Numbered from the stretch's first letter, positions 1 to 9,889 are shown. The stretch: DNA of 64,000 bases from Aeromonas lacus (GCF_000764665.1 NZ_JRGM01000130.1:62001-126000); one strand, 5' to 3'. Translations and numbers: made by a program. The notes: generated by a model from the letters alone, not told the origin.

Positions 1-1558
1 TGGCGTGTTGCAGCAGGGTGCCAAACGCCAGAATGGCGGTGCCTTTGCCCTCTCGAATAATGCGTCCCTTGCCAAGCTCCAGTGCCTGCATCTCTGACGA
101 GACGGGGGCATCGCTCAGGCTGCTGCCGCGCGGGTAACGCACAGCGGCAGGGCCCTGATGGAGATAGCCGGTATAGAGCATCTGGCGGCACTCGCTCTCG
201 TCGGAGGGCGTCATCACCACTATATTGGGCACGGTGCGCAGGAAGCTGATGTCGAACGCCCCCTGATGGGTCGGACCATCGGCCCCTACCAGCCCTGCCC
301 GGTCGATGGCGAACAGCACCGGCAGATCTTGCAGCGCCACGTCGTGGATCACCTGATCGTAGGCGCGCTGCAGGAAGCTCGAATAGATGGCGACCACCGG
401 CTTCTTGTCGGCAATGGCGAGACCGGCGGCAAAGGTGACCGCATGTTGCTCGGCAATCGCCACATCGAAGTAGCGCTCCGGATACTGCTGGCTGAATTTC
501 ACCAGCCCCGAGCCCTCGCGCATGGCTGGGGTGATACCGACCAGCTTCTCGTCTTTGGCCGCCATGTCGCACAGCCACTGGCCAAAGATGGCCGAGAAGG
601 TGGGTTTGGCTCCGCTCGCCTTGGGCAGGGCGCACTCGTCCGGATTGAACTTGGGCACAGCGTGATAACCGATGGGGTCTTTTTCGGCGGGCTCGTAACC
701 CTTGCCTTTCTTGGTCTTGACGTGCAGCAGCTGCGGGCCTTTGAGATTGCGCATGTTGCGCAGGGTCTCGACCAGCGCCTCGATATCGTGACCGTCGATG
801 GGGCCGATGTAGTTGAAGCCGAACTCCTCGAACAGAGTACCGGGCACCACCATTCCCTTGAGGTGCTCTTCTGCCCGCTTGGCCAGCTCCTTGACCGGCG
901 GTAGACCGGCCAGCACCTTCTTGCCGCCTTCGCGGATGGTGGTGTAGAGCTTGCCGGACATGACCCGGGCCAGATGGTTGTTGAGCGCGCCGACGTTCTC
1001 GGAGATGGACATCTCGTTGTCGTTGAGGATCACCAGCATGTCTTTATGGACGTCGCCAGCGTGGTTGAGCGCTTCAAACGCCATCCCCGCAGTAATGGCC
1101 CCATCACCGATCACCGCAACGACCTTGCGGCCCAGCCCTTCACTCTCGGCGGCAACCGCCATACCGAGTGCGGCACCGATGGAGGTGCTGGAGTGGCCGA
1201 CGGAGAGCACGTCGTACTCGCTCTCGCCACGCCAGGGGAAGGGGTGCAGACCATCCTTTTGACGGATGGTATGGATCTGGTCACGGCGTCCGGTCAGGAT
1301 CTTGTGGGGATAGGCCTGATGGCCCACATCCCAGATCAGCCGATCGAACGGGGTGTTGTAGACGTAGTGCAGGGCCACGGTCAGTTCGACCGTGCCGAGC
1401 CCGGAGGCAAAGTGTCCGCTGGAGCGGCTGACGGAGCGCAGCAGATATTCGCGCAGCTCGTTGCACAGCACCGGTAGCCGTTCTTTGGGCAGGGAACGCA
1501 GCTCTATCGGGGTGTCCGCGAGGGCCAGGTTGGGGAAATTGCTAATATCAACGCTCAT
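1..1558 (-). CDS. dxs: 1-deoxy-D-xylulose-5-phosphate synthase, 3' part cut by window edge
   Basis: Thiamine-diphosphate enzyme that joins pyruvate and glyceraldehyde 3-phosphate to make DXP, the first step of the MEP isoprenoid pathway and a source of thiamine and pyridoxal. Translating the minus strand from the ATG at 1558 gives [12 protein letters not shown] and then the ThDP/Mg motif [15 protein letters not shown] followed by [12 protein letters not shown], as in all Dxs proteins. About 519 residues are present of a usual ~620, so the C-terminal transketolase-C region lies outside the window. The start is 21 bp downstream of the ispA stop, so it is the third gene of xseB-ispA-dxs, the same order as in E. 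coli. Identity is certain; only the 3' end is missing. Confidence 0.97.
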   Translation of the reverse strand, partial: MSVDISNFPNLALADTPIELRSLPKERLPVLCNELREYLLRSVSRSSGHFASGLGTVELTVALHYVYNTPFDRLIWDVGHQAYPHKILTGRRDQIHTIRQKDGLHPFPWRGESEYDVLSVGHSSTSIGAALGMAVAAESEGLGRKVVAVIGDGAITAGMAFEALNHAGDVHKDMLVILNDNEMSISENVGALNNHLARVMSGKLYTTIREGGKKVLAGLPPVKELAKRAEEHLKGMVVPGTLFEEFGFNYIGPIDGHDIEALVETLRNMRNLKGPQLLHVKTKKGKGYEPAEKDPIGYHAVPKFNPDECALPKASGAKPTFSAIFGQWLCDMAAKDEKLVGITPAMREGSGLVKFSQQYPERYFDVAIAEQHAVTFAAGLAIADKKPVVAIYSSFLQRAYDQVIHDVALQDLPVLFAIDRAGLVGADGPTHQGAFDISFLRTVPNIVVMTPSDESECRQMLYTGYLHQGPAAVRYPRGSSLSDAPVSSEMQALELGKGRIIREGKGTAILAFGTLLQHA

Positions 1559-1579
1559 TTTTTAACTGTTATCCAGCGT

Positions 1580-2470
1580 TTAGTGGGTTCGCTCGATGAT
1601 GTAATCGGCGAACGCTTCCAGAATGTCGGTATTGTAGGGCAAGGATTGCAGGGCTGTTAAGGCTTTACCGTGCAGTTCGCGAGCCAGCTCACGGGCGTTT
1701 TCGAGTCCAAGCAGGGCCGGATAGGTACTCTTCTCCAGCGCCAGATCGGAGCCTTGCGGTTTGCCCAGGGTGGCGGTGTCACCGGTGATGTCGAGAATGT
1801 CATCCTGCACCTGGAAGGCGAGGCCGATGGCGGAGGCATAGGTTTGCAGTGCCGTCAGGGTCGCTTCGTCCACATTCTCCTTGCACAGGGCGCCAAGAGT
1901 GACGGCACACTCGATGAGTGCCCCCGTCTTGTGGCGGTGTACCTGCTCCAGCTCGGCGAGCGTGATCCGGCGTCCTTCCGCTTGCAAGTCCAGCGCCTGA
2001 CCGCCGCACATACCGAGGTAACCGGAAGCGCGGGCGAGGGTGCTCAGCATGCGCACCCGGTTGGCCAGCAGTGTCTCGGGCATGGGGTGATCGGCCAAAA
2101 TGGAGAACGCCAGCGTTTGCAGGGCATCACCGGCCAGAATCGCGGTGCCTTCATCGAATGCCTTGTGAACGGTCGGCTGGCCGCGACGCAAATCGTCGTC
2201 ATCCATGGCGGGCAGATCGTCGTGCAGCAGCGAGTAGGCGTGGATGCACTCCACAGCAGCGGCCGGGCCATCGAGCAGTTCGCTCTTTACCCCCAGCATC
2301 TCGCCGACGGCGTAGACCAGAAAGGGGCGTACCCGCTTGCCGCCCAGTAGCAAGCCATATTTCATGGCATCGCGCAGGCGCGGTGCCATGGCGGGCAAGG
2401 ATTCAAGTTGTGCTGACAGACAGTCGTCAATACGCTGACGATGCAGACGGGAAAAATGGTCCAGCGCCAC
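1580..2470 (-). CDS. ispA: Farnesyl diphosphate synthase
   Basis: Prenyltransferase that condenses IPP with DMAPP and then geranyl-PP to give farnesyl-PP, precursor of undecaprenyl-PP, quinone side chains and haem O. The 296-residue length is normal. The first aspartate-rich motif is DDLPAMDDDD at residues 84-93 and the second is DDILD at 223-227, with the substrate-binding GGKRVRP at 43-49. The start codon is GTG and begins immediately after the xseB TGA stop, so the two are translationally coupled. It lies in the xseB-ispA-dxs operon, which couples FPP synthesis to the DXS entry step. Confidence 0.97.
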   Translation of the reverse strand: MALDHFSRLHRQRIDDCLSAQLESLPAMAPRLRDAMKYGLLLGGKRVRPFLVYAVGEMLGVKSELLDGPAAAVECIHAYSLLHDDLPAMDDDDLRRGQPTVHKAFDEGTAILAGDALQTLAFSILADHPMPETLLANRVRMLSTLARASGYLGMCGGQALDLQAEGRRITLAELEQVHRHKTGALIECAVTLGALCKENVDEATLTALQTYASAIGLAFQVQDDILDITGDTATLGKPQGSDLALEKSTYPALLGLENARELARELHGKALTALQSLPYNTDILEAFADYIIERTH

Positions 2471-2728
2471 TCACTCTTCTCCTTGTTCTGGCTGGAAGGG
2501 GGCAAGCTGGTCACTGCCATGGGCTTTGCTCAGCAGGATCTGGATCTTCTGTTCTGCCTGTTCCAGCTTCTGCTGGCCGGCACGCACCAGATGGACTCCT
2601 TGCTCGAACTGCTTGAGCGCCTCTTCCAGCGGGAGGGAACCTTGCTCCAGCTGATGAACGATGGTTTCCAGCTCTTCCAGAGTGGCATCAAAACTCAGGC
2701 GGTCGATTTTTTTACTGGCCATGTCCAT
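2471..2728 (-). CDS. xseB: Exodeoxyribonuclease VII small subunit
   Basis: Small subunit of exonuclease VII, which together with the large XseA subunit degrades single-stranded DNA to oligonucleotides in mismatch repair and damage processing. The 85-residue helical protein has the family core [20 protein letters not shown] near residues 17-36 and a second amphipathic helix before KIQILL. The alternative ATG two codons in (MASKKID) would also fit. It is the first gene of the xseB-ispA-dxs operon; xseA is not in the window, which is the usual arrangement. Confidence 0.95.
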   Translation of the reverse strand: MDMASKKIDRLSFDATLEELETIVHQLEQGSLPLEEALKQFEQGVHLVRAGQQKLEQAEQKIQILLSKAHGSDQLAPFQPEQGEE

Positions 2729-2894
2729 CCTCGGGGATTGAAAAAAACGGCTTATATTAACATCGACCGCCCACCGGGGGGAGGCTGAAAACGCCAGAGC
2801 CGCAAACTCTCGACCAATCGGTCGATAATGAGTCGTCTCTCCCTTCGGATGGAAACTTGCTGCCGGAGCCGCAATAGCAGAAAATTCAACGGCG

Positions 2895-2930
2895 TATAAT
2901 AGTGCGTCAGCACAGATGACAGGAGTAGGA
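2895..2930 (+). promoter_or_regulatory. Probable pomA promoter and ribosome-binding site
   Basis: A perfect TATAAT lies at 2895-2900, 30 bp upstream of the pomA GTG start, and an AGGAG ribosome-binding site at 2921-2925. No good -35 hexamer sits 16-18 bp upstream (CAATAG at 2872-2877), so the promoter is either weak or activator-dependent. No sigma-28 or sigma-54 flagellar consensus was recognised here. Confidence 0.45.
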
Positions 2931-2931
2931 C

Positions 2932-3690
2932 GTGGATCTAGGTAGTCTGATAGGCATAGTGCTGGGCTTCGGGGTGGTGATATATGGCATGCTGCTGGGG
3001 GGCCCTGTCACCATGTATGTGGACATGCCCTCCGTCTATATCACCATTCTGGGCTCCATCTTTATCGCCATGATGAAGTTCAACCTTGGCCAGTTCCTGA
3101 TGGCGTTCAAGGTGGCCGGCAAAGCCTTTATGTACAAGGGTGACAAGCTGGACGATCTCATTACCAAGGCGGTTGAGCTGGCCGATGCATCCCGCAAGGG
3201 GGGCTTTCTGGCGCTGGAAGCGGCGGAAATCCCCAATCCCTTTATGAAAAAAGGGATCGACATGCTGGTGGATGGCCACGATGCCGATGTGGTGCGTGGC
3301 GTGCTGGAGAAGGATATCGAGCTGACTTCCGAGCGTCATGTCATCGCCATCAAGGTATTCCGCACTCTGGGTGATCTCGGCCCGGCCATGGGCATGATAG
3401 GTACGCTGGTGGGGCTGGTGGCCATGCTGGCAAACATGAGCGATCCCAAGTCCATCGGCCCGGCCATGGCGGTGGCATTGCTCACGACCCTATATGGCGC
3501 TATCGAGGCCAACATGATCGCGATTCCCATTGCCGACAAGCTGGAGCTGCGCAGTGGTGAGGAGCGACTCTGCCGCACGCTGATCCTCGATGCCATCATG
3601 GGTATTCAGGATGGCCAGAATCCGCGGGTGATCCAGGCCATGTTGCAGAACTATTTGCATCAATCCAAACGCAATAACGGCGCGGAGTAG
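2932..3690 (+). CDS. pomA: Sodium-type flagellar stator protein PomA
   Basis: Inner-membrane stator subunit (MotA/PomA family) that forms the ion channel with PomB and turns the polar flagellum. 252 residues with four hydrophobic segments at about 5-24, 32-50, 148-168 and 176-200. The charged cytoplasmic loop residues that contact FliG in Vibrio PomA are in register: R88, K89, E96 and E99. The start is GTG behind AGGAG. pomB follows after 8 bp. The PomA rather than MotA assignment rests on sequence resemblance to Vibrio PomA; sodium use is inferred from that. Confidence 0.93.
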   Translation: MDLGSLIGIVLGFGVVIYGMLLGGPVTMYVDMPSVYITILGSIFIAMMKFNLGQFLMAFKVAGKAFMYKGDKLDDLITKAVELADASRKGGFLALEAAEIPNPFMKKGIDMLVDGHDADVVRGVLEKDIELTSERHVIAIKVFRTLGDLGPAMGMIGTLVGLVAMLANMSDPKSIGPAMAVALLTTLYGAIEANMIAIPIADKLELRSGEERLCRTLILDAIMGIQDGQNPRVIQAMLQNYLHQSKRNNGAE

Positions 3691-3698
3691 GGGGCTTT

Positions 3699-4592
3699 AT
3701 GTCCAAATGCAAATGTCCGCCACCGGGGTTGCCCGGTTACATGGGGACTTTCGCCGATCTGATGTCGCTATTGATGTGCTTTTTCGTGCTGCTGCTCTCG
3801 TTTGCCGAGATGGACGTACAGAAGTTCAAGCAGATTGCCGGTTCCATGGAGAAGGCGTTCGGCGTGCAGAATATTCTGGAAGTGAAGGATATTCCCAAGG
3901 GTACCTCGGTGATTGCTCAGGAGTTTCGGCCGGGCCGGCCGGAGCCGACCCCCATCGATACCATCATGCAGCAGACCATCGACATGACCCAGACCGAGCT
4001 TGAGTTTCTGCCCGGCGAGTCGGATCAGGCTGGCGGGCAGGACAAAACCGATGGCAAGCAGACCGGTGGCGATACGGCTCAGGATGCGCACCAGGCGCAG
4101 CAGCAATCCAATGAGCTGGCCAAAGCGCTCGCTGAACAGATGAAGTCCCAGATCCAGGATGGGGCGATTGAAATCGAGGCGCTGGGTCAGCAGATCATCA
4201 TCAGGATCCGGGAGAAGGCGTCATTTCCTGCCGGATCGGCTTTTCTGCAGCCCCAGTTCTGGCCGGTTATCCGTAAAGTTGCCGAGTTGCTCAAGGATGT
4301 ACCGGGGGAGATCACCATCTCCGGCCACACCGATAACGTGGCAACTCATGACGAGCTGTTCCAGTCAAACTGGGAACTGTCAACCCAGCGTGCGGTAGCG
4401 GTCGCTCACCAGATGATCAAGGTGCCCGGTTTTGATCAGGGGCGGCTGGTGGTGCAGGGGATGGCAGATTCCCAGCCGCTGGTGCCCAACAATACCCCGG
4501 AGAACCGGCGGGCGAATCGGCGCGTGGAGATCTCCATCATGCAGGGCAAGCCCACAGTCTCGGCCCCCATCTCGGTGCCGCAAGCAGAGTGA
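3699..4592 (+). CDS. pomB: Sodium-type flagellar stator protein PomB
   Basis: Stator subunit that binds the coupling ion and anchors the motor to peptidoglycan. The single membrane helix (residues about 18-37) begins with TFADLMSLLMCFF and carries the essential ion-binding Asp20, equivalent to Vibrio PomB Asp24. The plug/linker contains KDIPKGTSVIAQEFRPG, as in PomB. The C-terminal OmpA-like domain shows GHTDN near residue 209 and the NRRANRRVEI peptidoglycan-binding signature near residue 268. A glutamine-rich linker lies between about 105 and 150. It is cotranscribed with pomA. Confidence 0.94.
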   Translation: MSKCKCPPPGLPGYMGTFADLMSLLMCFFVLLLSFAEMDVQKFKQIAGSMEKAFGVQNILEVKDIPKGTSVIAQEFRPGRPEPTPIDTIMQQTIDMTQTELEFLPGESDQAGGQDKTDGKQTGGDTAQDAHQAQQQSNELAKALAEQMKSQIQDGAIEIEALGQQIIIRIREKASFPAGSAFLQPQFWPVIRKVAELLKDVPGEITISGHTDNVATHDELFQSNWELSTQRAVAVAHQMIKVPGFDQGRLVVQGMADSQPLVPNNTPENRRANRRVEISIMQGKPTVSAPISVPQAE

Positions 4593-4738
4593 TGATGAGT
4601 AGCAAAGCGAGATCTGCATCAGGGAGCTGACATGGATTTTGTGCCGGCTTCATATTAAGATGCCCTATCCGAACCGACTGCTGCGGCTTTCTTGCTGATC
4701 GCCGCAGCTTCTATTTTCAAGCAACCCAGGTTTCGACT

Positions 4739-5215
4739 ATGAACCATACTCCGATGACTGTTCGCGGTGCTGAGAAGCTGCGCGAAGAGCTCGAATATCT
4801 CAAGACCGAGCTGCGTCCCCAGATTATCGAAGCGATTGCCGATGCCCGTGAGCACGGTGATCTGAAGGAAAACGCCGAATACCATGCTGCCCGCGAGCAG
4901 CAGGGGTTCTGTGAAGGCCGCATTCAGGAGATTGAAGCCAAGCTCTCCAATGCCCAGGTGATCGATGTCACCAAGATGACCAACAATGGCCGCATCATTT
5001 TTGGCGCGACCGTGACCCTGCTCAAGAGCGAGACAGAGGAAGAGGTTGTCTACCGCATCGTGGGTGATGATGAGGCCGACATCAAACAGAACCTTATCTC
5101 CGTAAATTCACCGATTGCCCGCGCCTTGATCGGCAAGGAAGTTGACGATGTGACCATCGTCAAGACTCCGGCTGGTGACGTGGAGTACGAAGTGCTGGAA
5201 GTCGCTTATCTCTAA
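4739..5215 (+). CDS. greA: Transcription elongation factor GreA
   Basis: Binds the secondary channel of RNA polymerase and stimulates cleavage of backtracked RNA so that arrested complexes resume. The 158 residues match the family length exactly. The N-terminal coiled coil (about 1-75) contains [19 protein letters not shown] with the acidic tip (Asp-x-x-Glu-Asn), and the C-terminal FKBP-like domain begins near residue 80. The gene is monocistronic, with 146 bp of upstream non-coding DNA and a strong terminator after it. Confidence 0.97.
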   Translation: MNHTPMTVRGAEKLREELEYLKTELRPQIIEAIADAREHGDLKENAEYHAAREQQGFCEGRIQEIEAKLSNAQVIDVTKMTNNGRIIFGATVTLLKSETEEEVVYRIVGDDEADIKQNLISVNSPIARALIGKEVDDVTIVKTPAGDVEYEVLEVAYL

Positions 5216-5235
5216 GCGCTGCAGTATTTGATGGG

Positions 5236-5268
5236 ACAGGGGAGCGGGTGCTCCCCTGTTTCTCTTTA
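5236..5268 (+). terminator. Rho-independent terminator after greA
   Basis: Ten-base-pair stem ACAGGGGAGC / GCTCCCCTGT with loop GGGT, followed by a pyrimidine tract TTCTCTTT. It lies between the convergent greA and PilZ-like genes. Confidence 0.85.
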
Positions 5269-5850
5269 CCCGGCCTGATAGGCCTCGGTAAAGGCATCCT
5301 GATGACGTTGAAACAACCAGTGGCGCAGGCGCTCTATGTCGCTTTCGCTCATCTGGAAGCTGCTCGCCCAGGTGGCGCTGGTCGGGTTGGATTTGATTAA
5401 CCTGACCAATCGTCCCTGCAGTGGCAGAGGTTCCTCCTCATCGAGACAGAGTTCGCCGTTGAGCTGTGTATCCGCCACCATGCCGAGAGGCATGTTCTCC
5501 ACGATGAGTCCGTTGAGGGAGAGGCTGAGCACCTGATAGTGCCCCTGCTCGGTACGCAACCGCGCTTTCTGGCTGAGTCGCCAGGCGCGAGGACGGGCGA
5601 ACCCCAGCTCCCTGATCACCGGAGCGGATAGACGTGGCTCGATAAAGCCGTCTTCTCTTTGGGTAAAGGTGAGGGGAAAGCGTAGCTGGTGTCCTGCGAA
5701 GCGAGCTTCGAGTACGAGGTTGTCGGCTTTTTGCAGCAAGCCAAGCATAGGGCCGTCGAGGTGACCACTCAGGAGATGACTCTCCTGATTGCTCCCCAAG
5801 TCCCGCAGCATGGCCAGCTCATCGTCGGTTAGAATTTGATGGTGAGCCAT
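5266..5850 (-). CDS. PilZ-like domain protein of unknown role
   Basis: A 194-residue soluble protein. The C-terminal half resembles a PilZ c-di-GMP-binding domain: arginines at KARLRTEQG (about residues 95-103), then a beta strand and SLSLNGLIVEN in the place of the usual (D/N)xSxxG, then LQGRLVRL and a final helix IERLRHWLFQRHQ. The first half resembles the YcgR-type N-terminal fold only in general pattern. The D/N of the PilZ motif is replaced by serine, so ligand binding is uncertain. It is transcribed alone, between greA and yhbY. I cannot name an orthologue. Confidence 0.6.
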   Translation of the reverse strand: MAHHQILTDDELAMLRDLGSNQESHLLSGHLDGPMLGLLQKADNLVLEARFAGHQLRFPLTFTQREDGFIEPRLSAPVIRELGFARPRAWRLSQKARLRTEQGHYQVLSLSLNGLIVENMPLGMVADTQLNGELCLDEEEPLPLQGRLVRLIKSNPTSATWASSFQMSESDIERLRHWLFQRHQDAFTEAYQAG

Positions 5851-5919
5851 AGCGCGTGTCCGGAAGTATTCATCGCAGGTTAAGGGGTTGGCGACTACTT
5901 TGGCAAGCGACTCGGGAAG

Positions 5920-5951
5920 AAGTGGAAGAAGGAAAGAGCAGCGCTCTTTCC
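5920..5951 (-). terminator. Terminator after yhbY
   Basis: Perfect nine-base-pair stem GGAAAGAGC / GCTCTTTCC (5931-5951) with a three-base loop just past the yhbY stop; on the minus strand it is followed by a T-rich stretch TTCTTCCACTTCTTCC. Confidence 0.7.
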
Positions 5952-5953
5952 TT

Positions 5954-6250
5954 TTATTTGCGGGGCAGCTGGATCTTGGGTTCGTTGGCCTGACGATAAA
6001 TGGTCAGCACATGGCCCATGCTCTGTACTTTGACTGAACCGGTTTCACGGACAATGGCATCCATAACCAGTTGTTTCATCTCACGATCTTCAGACGCAAC
6101 CTTAACCTTGATCAGCTCGTGATGGTTCAGTGCCAGATCGATCTCGGCCAGTACGCCTTCGGTCAGACCATGCTGACCCAGCAGGACGACAGGTTTGAGG
6201 CTGTGGGCAAGGCCCTTGAGGTACTGTTTCTGTTTGTTGTTGAGAATCAT
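5954..6250 (-). CDS. yhbY: CRM-domain ribosome assembly RNA-binding protein YhbY
   Basis: Single-domain CRM protein of 98 residues associated with pre-50S particles in E. coli. The family pattern is complete: LKGLAHSLKPVVLLGQHGLTEG with the GxxG-type loop LGQHG near residues 24-28, HELIKVKV near 45-52, and the closing strand VLTIYRQ. It is divergent from rlmE-ftsH across a 97-bp intergenic region, the same arrangement as in E. coli. Confidence 0.95.
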   Translation of the reverse strand: MILNNKQKQYLKGLAHSLKPVVLLGQHGLTEGVLAEIDLALNHHELIKVKVASEDREMKQLVMDAIVRETGSVKVQSMGHVLTIYRQANEPKIQLPRK

Positions 6251-6272
6251 CGCAATTTCTTCATAAGTCAGG

Positions 6273-6300
6273 GTTGAAAGGGGCGTATTCTACCCCCACT
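6273..6300 (+). promoter_or_regulatory. Sigma-32 (heat-shock) type promoter for rlmE-ftsH
   Basis: TTGAAA at 6274-6279, a 13-bp spacer, then CCCCCACTT from 6293. The E. coli RpoH consensus is CTTGAAA, 11-16 bp, CCCCATNT, so both boxes fit well. The ATG of rlmE is about 48 bp downstream. In E. coli the rrmJ-ftsH operon is a known RpoH target, so the assignment agrees with the family. It was identified by eye and no transcript start is known. Confidence 0.65.
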
Positions 6301-6347
6301 TAGCCCTTAATACTAATAACCCTTGTGGTTTTTTAAAGTCGATTATC

Positions 6348-6977
6348 ATGACCCAGAAAAAACATTCCCCCAGTTCAACCCGCTGGTTAAAAGAGCATTT
6401 TGACGATCAATACGTCAAAAAAGCCCAGAAGTTGGGACTGAGATCCCGTGCCGTGTTCAAGATCGACGAGATCCAGGGCAAGGACAAACTGCTCAAGCCG
6501 GGCATGACGGTGGTGGATTTGGGGGCGGCCCCCGGTGGCTGGTCCCAGTTCGCCATCGACCAGGTCGGTGACAAGGGGCGGGTGATCGCCTGCGATATTC
6601 TGCCGATGGATTCCATCGCCGGTGTCGATTTCCTTCAGGGCGACTTTCGGGAGGAAGCTGTACTGGGCGCGCTGCTGGAACGGGTCGGCCCGGACAAGGT
6701 GGATGTCGTCATGTCCGACATGGCGCCGAACATGAGCGGTACCCAGCAGGTGGATCAGGCACGTTCCATGTATCTGGTCGAACTGGCGCTGGACATGTGC
6801 AATCAGGTATTGCGTGGTGACGGCAGTTTCGTGGTGAAAGTGTTTCAGGGAGAAGGGTTTGATGCCTATCTCAATGAAATTCGTCAACTTTTTACCACTG
6901 TCAAAATTCGTAAACCAGACTCGTCCCGCGCTCGTTCACGGGAAGTCTACATTGTGGCTACCGGTTTTAAACTGTAG
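6348..6977 (+). CDS. rlmE: 23S rRNA 2'-O-ribose U2552 methyltransferase
   Basis: Heat-shock methyltransferase (FtsJ/RrmJ) that methylates U2552 in the A-loop of 23S rRNA late in 50S assembly. At 209 residues it has the same length as the E. coli protein, and the catalytic tetrad is in the same numbering: Lys38 (RAVFKID), Asp124 ([10 protein letters not shown]), Lys164 ([11 protein letters not shown]) and Glu199 (REVYIV). The SAM loop is [13 protein letters not shown] at 55-67. ftsH follows after 45 bp, and a sigma-32-like promoter lies upstream. Confidence 0.97.
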   Translation: MTQKKHSPSSTRWLKEHFDDQYVKKAQKLGLRSRAVFKIDEIQGKDKLLKPGMTVVDLGAAPGGWSQFAIDQVGDKGRVIACDILPMDSIAGVDFLQGDFREEAVLGALLERVGPDKVDVVMSDMAPNMSGTQQVDQARSMYLVELALDMCNQVLRGDGSFVVKVFQGEGFDAYLNEIRQLFTTVKIRKPDSSRARSREVYIVATGFKL

Positions 6978-7022
6978 TACCCTAACCTTCATCGTTAACT
7001 GTCAGTCTGCGAGGTTACTGAT

Positions 7023-8969
7023 TTGAGTGACATGGCGAAAAATTTAATCCTGTGGCTGGTCATCGCCGTCGTGTTGATGTCGGTGTTCAATAGCTTCAGC
7101 CCCAGCGATACCTCCAGTCGCCAGCTGGACTATTCCAGCTTCGTTAAAGAGGTGACCCAAGAGCAGATCCGTGAAGTGCGGATGGACGGTAAGGTCATTA
7201 ATGGCGTCAAGCGTACTGGTGAGCGTTTCACCACCATCATTCCTGCGCCGGATCCCCAGCTCCTCAACGACATGCTCAATCACAACGTCAAGGTGATGGG
7301 CGAGAAGCCGGAAGAGCCGTCTTTGCTGACCTCTATCTTCATCTCCTGGTTCCCGATGCTGTTGCTGATCGGTGTCTGGGTCTTCTTCATGCGCCAGATG
7401 CAGGGCGGCGGTGGCAAAGGCGCCATGTCGTTTGGCAAGAGCAAGGCTCGCCTGATGAGTGAAGATCAGATCAAGACTACTTTTGCTGATGTCGCTGGTT
7501 GCGATGAAGCCAAGGAAGAGGTGAAGGAGCTGGTCGACTATCTGCGCGACCCGAGCAAATTCCAGAAACTGGGCGGCAAGATCCCGACCGGCGTACTGCT
7601 GGTTGGTCCTCCCGGTACCGGTAAAACCCTGCTGGCCAAGGCCATTGCGGGTGAGGCCAAGGTGCCTTTCTTCACCATTTCGGGTTCCGATTTCGTGGAG
7701 ATGTTCGTGGGTGTCGGTGCCTCCCGGGTACGCGACATGTTCGAGCAGGCCAAGAAATCCTCCCCTTGCATCATCTTCATTGATGAAATTGATGCGGTCG
7801 GTCGCCAGCGTGGTGCCGGTCTGGGCGGTGGGCACGATGAGCGTGAGCAGACTCTTAACCAGATGCTGGTCGAGATGGATGGCTTTGAGGGCAACGAAGG
7901 CATTATCGTTATCGCTGCTACCAACCGTCCTGACGTACTGGATCCGGCATTGCTGCGTCCTGGCCGTTTCGACCGTCAGGTTGTGGTGGGTCTGCCGGAT
8001 GTCCGTGGCCGCGAACAGATCCTGAAAGTGCACATGCGCAAAGTGCCGCTGGCGGATGACGTCAACCCGGCTCTGATTGCTCGTGGTACCCCCGGTTTCT
8101 CCGGTGCGGATTTGGCCAACCTTGTCAACGAAGCAGCCCTCTTCTCTGCCCGTGAGAGCCGCCGAGTGGTCTCCATGGCCGAGTTCGAGAAGGCAAAGGA
8201 CAAGATCATGATGGGCGCAGAACGTCGCTCCATGGTGATGAAAGAGTCCGAGAAAGAGATGACTGCCTATCACGAAGCCGGTCACGCCATCATTGGTCGT
8301 CTGGTTCCGGATCATGACCCGGTTTACAAGGTTTCCATCATTCCGCGTGGTCGTGCGCTGGGTGTGACCATGTATCTGCCGGAGCAGGATCGCTGGAGCC
8401 ACTCCAAGCAGCACCTGGAGTCGATGATTTCCAGCCTGTATGGTGGTCGTCTGGCAGAGGAGCTGATCTACGGTGCCGAGAAGGTCTCCACCGGTGCTTC
8501 CAACGACATCGAGCGGGCAACAGACATTGCACGCAAGATGGTGACTCAGTGGGGTATGTCCGAGCGTCTCGGCCCAATGCTCTACGCGGAAGAAGATGGT
8601 GAAGTGTTCCTCGGTCGCAGCATGGCCAAGGCCAAGCACATGTCCGACGATACCGCTCGCGTCATCGATGCCGAGGTCAAGCAGGTCATCGACCGCAACT
8701 ACGCCCGTTCCAAGCAGATCCTTTTGGATAACATGGACGTGTTGCACAGCATGAAAGATGCGCTGATGAAGTACGAGACCATCGACGCCAAACAGATCGA
8801 TGATCTGATGGCTCGTCGCGAGGTACGTGCTCCGAGCAACTGGCATGACGAGCACGGAGATACCCCGCAAGGTGGTTCTACCGTGGCTGCCGAGGCCAAG
8901 CCAGCCGATGAGGCTGCACCGGTGGTGGATGTCACTATCGACAAAGCCAACGACGCTCCGGCCAAATAA
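7023..8969 (+). CDS. ftsH: ATP-dependent zinc metalloprotease FtsH
   Basis: Membrane-anchored AAA+ protease that degrades RpoH, LpxC and unassembled membrane proteins. Counting from the TTG at 7023: transmembrane helices at about 8-22 and 103-123 with a periplasmic loop between, Walker A GPPGTGKT at 195-202, Walker [12 protein letters not shown] at about 250-260, and the zinc motif HEAGH at 417-421. The C-terminal tail is low-complexity and acidic. The ATG at 7032 (MAKNLILW) is the alternative start used in older E. coli annotation. It lies downstream of rlmE, and a strong terminator follows the stop. Confidence 0.98.
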   Translation: MSDMAKNLILWLVIAVVLMSVFNSFSPSDTSSRQLDYSSFVKEVTQEQIREVRMDGKVINGVKRTGERFTTIIPAPDPQLLNDMLNHNVKVMGEKPEEPSLLTSIFISWFPMLLLIGVWVFFMRQMQGGGGKGAMSFGKSKARLMSEDQIKTTFADVAGCDEAKEEVKELVDYLRDPSKFQKLGGKIPTGVLLVGPPGTGKTLLAKAIAGEAKVPFFTISGSDFVEMFVGVGASRVRDMFEQAKKSSPCIIFIDEIDAVGRQRGAGLGGGHDEREQTLNQMLVEMDGFEGNEGIIVIAATNRPDVLDPALLRPGRFDRQVVVGLPDVRGREQILKVHMRKVPLADDVNPALIARGTPGFSGADLANLVNEAALFSARESRRVVSMAEFEKAKDKIMMGAERRSMVMKESEKEMTAYHEAGHAIIGRLVPDHDPVYKVSIIPRGRALGVTMYLPEQDRWSHSKQHLESMISSLYGGRLAEELIYGAEKVSTGASNDIERATDIARKMVTQWGMSERLGPMLYAEEDGEVFLGRSMAKAKHMSDDTARVIDAEVKQVIDRNYARSKQILLDNMDVLHSMKDALMKYETIDAKQIDDLMARREVRAPSNWHDEHGDTPQGGSTVAAEAKPADEAAPVVDVTIDKANDAPAK

Positions 8970-8981
8970 TCGTGACTCTCC

Positions 8982-9009
8982 AAACCCCGGGCTTGCCCGG
9001 GGTTTTTCT
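8982..9009 (+). terminator. Rho-independent terminator after ftsH
   Basis: Eleven-base-pair stem AAACCCCGGGC / GCCCGGGGTTT with a two-base loop, then TTTTTCTTT. It sits between ftsH and the real folP start, which argues against the long upstream reading of the folP frame that would begin at 8972. Confidence 0.88.
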
Positions 9010-9028
9010 TTATCAGATGGATGTGAAC

Positions 9029-9874
9029 ATGCAGTTAACCAGCAAGGGGCTCAGCCTCTCTCTCGATCGTCCCCATGTGATGGGGATCCTCAATGTGACG
9101 CCCGACTCCTTCTCCGATGGCGGTAATTTCAACCAGTTTGAACGGGCAATAGCCCATGCGCGGCAAATGGTCTCGGATGGCGCAACCCTCATCGACATCG
9201 GTGGCGAGTCTACCCGCCCAGGTGCGCCCGATGTGAGCGAGCAGGAGGAGCTGGACAGGGTCATTCCTGTTGTGGCGCAGATTGCCCGTGAGCTGGACGT
9301 GATGATCTCTCTCGATACCTCCAAAGCGGCTGTGATGCGGGAGGGTTGCAAGGCGGGTGCCCATCTGATCAACGATGTGAGGGCGCTGCAGGAGCCGGGA
9401 GCGCTTGATGCTGCCGCTGAAGCGCGCGTTCCGGTTTGCTTGATGCATATGCAGGGGCAGCCGAGAACCATGCAGGTCGAGCCGCATTATGACGATCTGG
9501 TGGGAGAGGTGAGAGCCTTCTTTGACGAACGGATCGCAGCCTGCCTGGCCGCCGGAATAGCCCGTGAGCAGCTGCTGCTGGATCCGGGATACGGTTTTGG
9601 CAAGACGCTGGCACACAACTATCAGCTCCTGGCCGCCCAGGGAGAGTTGCTTGACTACGGTCTTCCGCTCTTGGTGGGAATGTCGCGAAAGTCTATGATA
9701 GGCAACCTGCTGAACCGCCCTGTGGGTGAACGTCTGGCTGGCAGTCTGGCTTGTGCCCTTATCGGCATGCAGCACGGAGCCAGGATCATCAGGGTTCACG
9801 ATGTGCGGGAGACCATGGATGCGTTGCGAGTCGGCTGGCAGGCCATGACGGGACAAGATTTTATTTCCAGATAA
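9029..9874 (+). CDS. folP: Dihydropteroate synthase
   Basis: Joins 6-hydroxymethyl-dihydropterin pyrophosphate with p-aminobenzoate in folate synthesis; the sulfonamide target. 281 residues from the ATG at 9029 (MQLTSKGLSLSLD). Motifs: HVMGILNVTPDSFSDGG at about 15-31, GGESTRPGA near 58, DTSK near 95, LMHMQG near 139, DPGFGFGK-type DPGYGFGK near 189, and GMSRKSMIG near 217. An in-frame TTG/ATG further upstream would extend through the ftsH terminator, so 9029 is preferred (9017 is possible). glmM follows after 15 bp, the usual gammaproteobacterial order. Confidence 0.96.
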   Translation: MQLTSKGLSLSLDRPHVMGILNVTPDSFSDGGNFNQFERAIAHARQMVSDGATLIDIGGESTRPGAPDVSEQEELDRVIPVVAQIARELDVMISLDTSKAAVMREGCKAGAHLINDVRALQEPGALDAAAEARVPVCLMHMQGQPRTMQVEPHYDDLVGEVRAFFDERIAACLAAGIAREQLLLDPGYGFGKTLAHNYQLLAAQGELLDYGLPLLVGMSRKSMIGNLLNRPVGERLAGSLACALIGMQHGARIIRVHDVRETMDALRVGWQAMTGQDFISR

Positions 9875-9889
9875 TAAAGAGAACAGACA

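Noticed and set aside
7044-8870. 608-codon open frame on the minus strand opposite ftsH
   Set aside because: It is the antisense shadow of a strongly biased GC-rich gene; no ribosome-binding site and no recognisable domain.
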